Source: Prevotellaceae bacterium
GTDB taxonomy: Bacteria > Bacteroidota > Bacteroidia > Bacteroidales > UBA932
Reading direction: 5' to 3'
DNA length: 6,626 nucleotides
Assembly (NCBI GenBank): GCA_031267855.1
Contig: JAIRYH010000095.1
Span: forward strand, 1-6,626
Shown piece after piece: positions 4,686 through 6,626 of the stretch (its first letter is position 1; every line of letters starts with the position of its first letter). The position numbers were made by a program, and so were the translations under genes. The notes beneath the pieces are model-generated. The model did no database searches. It was given only the letters and a program-made list of their open reading frames with translations, and was not told the DNA's origin.

Positions 4686-6626
4686 ATGCCTGATGCTACC
4701 TTCACCAAGTTCCATGCTCAATTACTGCGGGTCATTCCCGAAGAGCGGCTGATTACCGACCCGCTGCGCCTGCTGGCATTCGGCACCGACGCCGGGTTTT
4801 ACCGGCTGGTGCCGAAAATCGTTGTCCTGACCCACACGGAGGCAGAAGCGGCGGCAACCATCCGGCTGAGCCGGGAGACGAACGTTCCGGTAACGTTCCG
4901 CGCCGCGGGCACCAGCCTTTCGGGACAGGCCATCTCCGACGCCGTGCTGCTGGTGGCCGGCAACCGGTGGACCGATTATGCCGTGCTGGACGAAGGACGG
5001 AAAATCCGCCTGCAGCCCGGCATCACCGGCGCGCGCGCCAACCTGCTGCTGGCGCCCTACGGACGGAAGATAGGCCCCGACCCCGCCTCCATCAATGCGG
5101 CGATGATCGGCGGCATTGCTGCCAACAACGCCAGCGGAATGTGCTGCGGCACCTCGCAAAACTCCTACAAAACCGTGGCCGACATCCGCCTTGTCCTTTA
5201 CGACGGAACCATCCTCGATACCGCCGACCCGGCCAGCGTCGCCGCCTTCCGCGCAACGCACCCCGCCATGATCCGGGAAATAGAGCAGCTGCACGACGCC
5301 GTGGCCGCCGACCCCGCGCTGACGGAACGGATAAAGCGGAAGTATAAAATAAAAAACACCACCGGCTACAGCCTCAACGCCCTGGTCGACTACCACGACC
5401 CGATAGAGATTATCAAGCACCTGATGATTGGCTCGGAAGGCACGCTGGCATTCATCTCCGGGATCACCTACCACACCGTGGCCGCTGAAAAATACAAAGC
5501 CTGCGCCCTCATGATTTTTGAAACCATCGAGCAGGCCTGCGCGACGGTGCCGGCATTAAAAGCCTGCCCGGTGGCCGCCGTCGAGCTGCTCGACAGGGTC
5601 TCCCTCCGATCGGTCGAAAACGACGCCGACGCGCCCGGCTGGTTCCGTTCCCTGCCGGCCACAGCGTGCGCCCTGCTCGTCGAAATACAAAGCGGCGACG
5701 CTGCCGGGCTGAGCCGCAGCGAGCAGGCGACCGTCAAGGCGGTGCCGGTGACGCAGACCCTCCGCCCCTACGCTTTTACCTCCGACCCGGTGACCTACAA
5801 CTTCAACTGGAAAGCCCGCAAGGGACTGCTCCCCTCGGTCGGCGGGCTGCGCAGGCCGGGCACCACCTGCCTGATTGAAGACGTCGCATTCCCCCTCAAC
5901 CGCCTGGCCGAAGCCTGCGTTGCCCTCAAGGCGCTGTTCGAAAAACTGGGTTATGCCGACGCCGTCCTCTTCGGGCATGCCCTGGAAGGCAACTTCCACA
6001 TGGTCTTCTCGCAGGATTTCTCCACGCCGGAAGAAACGGAACGCTACGCCCGGCTGATGGACGAATTGGCCGACATTGTCGTCGGCCGGTTCGACGGCTC
6101 GCTGAAGGCCGAGCACGGCACGGGGCGGAACATGGCGCCCTACGTCGAAAAAGAATGGGGCGAAACAGCCTACCGCATCATGCGCCGCATCAAGCAGCTC
6201 TTCGACCCGCAGCAGCTCGTCAATCCGGGCGTCCTGATCAACGCCAGCCCCCGCGTGCACCTGGAAAACCTCAAGCCCCTGCCCCTCACCGGAACGCTGA
6301 TCGACAAATGCACCGAATGCGGCTTCTGCGAGCCGGTGTGCCCCTCCCGCAACCTGACGCTCACGCCCCGCAAGCGCATCGTCGCCTACCGCGAGCTCTC
6401 CCGCCTGCGGAATGCCGGGCAGCCGCGCAGCAAATACCGCAAAGACTTTATCTCCCGGTTCGGCTATCTCGCCGAAAAAACCTGCGCTACCGACGGCCTC
6501 TGCGAACGCGAATGTCCCGTGAACATCAACACCGGCACGCTGATCAAGGAACTCCGGGCGGCGCAGTCGGGCGCATGGAGCAACCGGCTCGCCGCCCGGC
6601 TCGCCGCCCGGATGGACATCCTGACG
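4686..6626 (+). CDS. FAD-linked D-2-hydroxy-acid (D-lactate type) dehydrogenase with Fe-S domain, N-terminal part (3' end outside window)
   Basis: The frame is open for 647 codons to the right edge, beginning MPDATFTKFHAQLLRVIPEE. It belongs to the large flavoproteins that join a PCMH-type FAD domain, a FAD-oxidase C-terminal domain and a 4Fe-4S/CCG module. They oxidise D-lactate or a similar D-2-hydroxy acid and pass electrons onward, probably at the inner face of the membrane. FAD-binding motifs are RAAGTSLSGQA (72-82) and GPDPASINAAMIGGIAANNASG (130-151). GHALEGNFH supplies H431 and H438, and AEHGTGRNMAP supplies E476 and H477; the equivalent His/Glu residues bind the metal ion in D-2-hydroxyglutarate dehydrogenases. 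Two cluster motifs follow: CTECGFCEPVCP (C542, C545, C548, C552) and CATDGLCERECP (C600, C606, C610). Family members are about 930-1,000 residues, so the CCG region is missing. GC is far higher than in the sigma cluster (45 of 60 bases at 5701-5760). The exact substrate cannot be told. Confidence 0.93.
   Translation, partial: MPDATFTKFHAQLLRVIPEERLITDPLRLLAFGTDAGFYRLVPKIVVLTHTEAEAAATIRLSRETNVPVTFRAAGTSLSGQAISDAVLLVAGNRWTDYAVLDEGRKIRLQPGITGARANLLLAPYGRKIGPDPASINAAMIGGIAANNASGMCCGTSQNSYKTVADIRLVLYDGTILDTADPASVAAFRATHPAMIREIEQLHDAVAADPALTERIKRKYKIKNTTGYSLNALVDYHDPIEIIKHLMIGSEGTLAFISGITYHTVAAEKYKACALMIFETIEQACATVPALKACPVAAVELLDRVSLRSVENDADAPGWFRSLPATACALLVEIQSGDAAGLSRSEQATVKAVPVTQTLRPYAFTSDPVTYNFNWKARKGLLPSVGGLRRPGTTCLIEDVAFPLNRLAEACVALKALFEKLGYADAVLFGHALEGNFHMVFSQDFSTPEETERYARLMDELADIVVGRFDGSLKAEHGTGRNMAPYVEKEWGETAYRIMRRIKQLFDPQQLVNPGVLINASPRVHLENLKPLPLTGTLIDKCTECGFCEPVCPSRNLTLTPRKRIVAYRELSRLRNAGQPRSKYRKDFISRFGYLAEKTCATDGLCERECPVNINTGTLIKELRAAQSGAWSNRLAARLAARMDILT

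Noticed and set aside
4722..5474. 250-codon open frame on the minus strand
   Set aside because: It lies opposite the flavoprotein, is Gly/Val/His/Gln-rich without domains, and is the usual antisense shadow in GC-rich coding DNA.
5556..6260. 234-codon open frame on the minus strand
   Set aside because: Also antisense to conserved flavoprotein motifs (GHALEGNFH, AEHGTGRN); no recognisable protein.

Overview
The window looks like a piece of a Bacteroidetes chromosome, probably order Bacteroidales. The protein types point there: a SecA tail with the Bacteroidetes-style QRR-rich linker and SEC-C zinc motif, a split transketolase C-terminal half of about 318 residues, and an ECF sigma factor followed by an anti-sigma-like protein with 'NPFxVPxxYF' motifs. 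Two boxes matching the Bacteroidetes -7 promoter element TAnnTTTG and a general lack of strong Shine-Dalgarno sequences fit as well. No genus can be named from this sequence.

Layout. (1) 1-1235, plus strand: the last third or so of secA, cut by the left edge. (2) 1236-1504: a convergent intergenic gap. It holds a minus-strand 53-codon stretch that resembles the N-terminal region of ISAon1-type transposases, and a small GC hairpin. (3) 1505-4140, minus strand: four closely spaced genes reading leftward from a promoter near 4165. They are a transketolase C-terminal subunit, an ECF sigma-70 factor starting with GTG, a single-pass membrane protein that is probably the anti-sigma factor, and a secreted helical protein of the 'sensor of ECF sigma' type. 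(4) 4141-4685: a 545-base divergent intergenic interval packed with several unrelated short-repeat families, with a TAnnTTTG promoter box at each edge pointing outward. (5) 4686-6626, plus strand: a GC-rich open frame of 647 codons cut by the right edge. It is the FAD-binding and first Fe-S part of a D-lactate / D-2-hydroxy-acid dehydrogenase-like flavoprotein.

How the genes relate. SecA is the motor of general protein export. The minus-strand cluster joins a pentose-phosphate enzyme half to a complete membrane-to-cytoplasm signalling set (sigma, membrane anti-sigma, periplasmic protein), probably on one transcript. The divergent flavoprotein oxidises a 2-hydroxy acid and passes electrons through Fe-S clusters. 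It shares only the repeat-rich control interval with the transketolase cluster.

The part least explained by ordinary annotation is 4200-4645. A degenerate 22-bp tandem array, a three-unit palindromic array with 23-bp period, a tight hairpin, two 7-bp arrays and an 8-bp array lie end to end there. A motif GGTGCAYC recurs in the two larger arrays.
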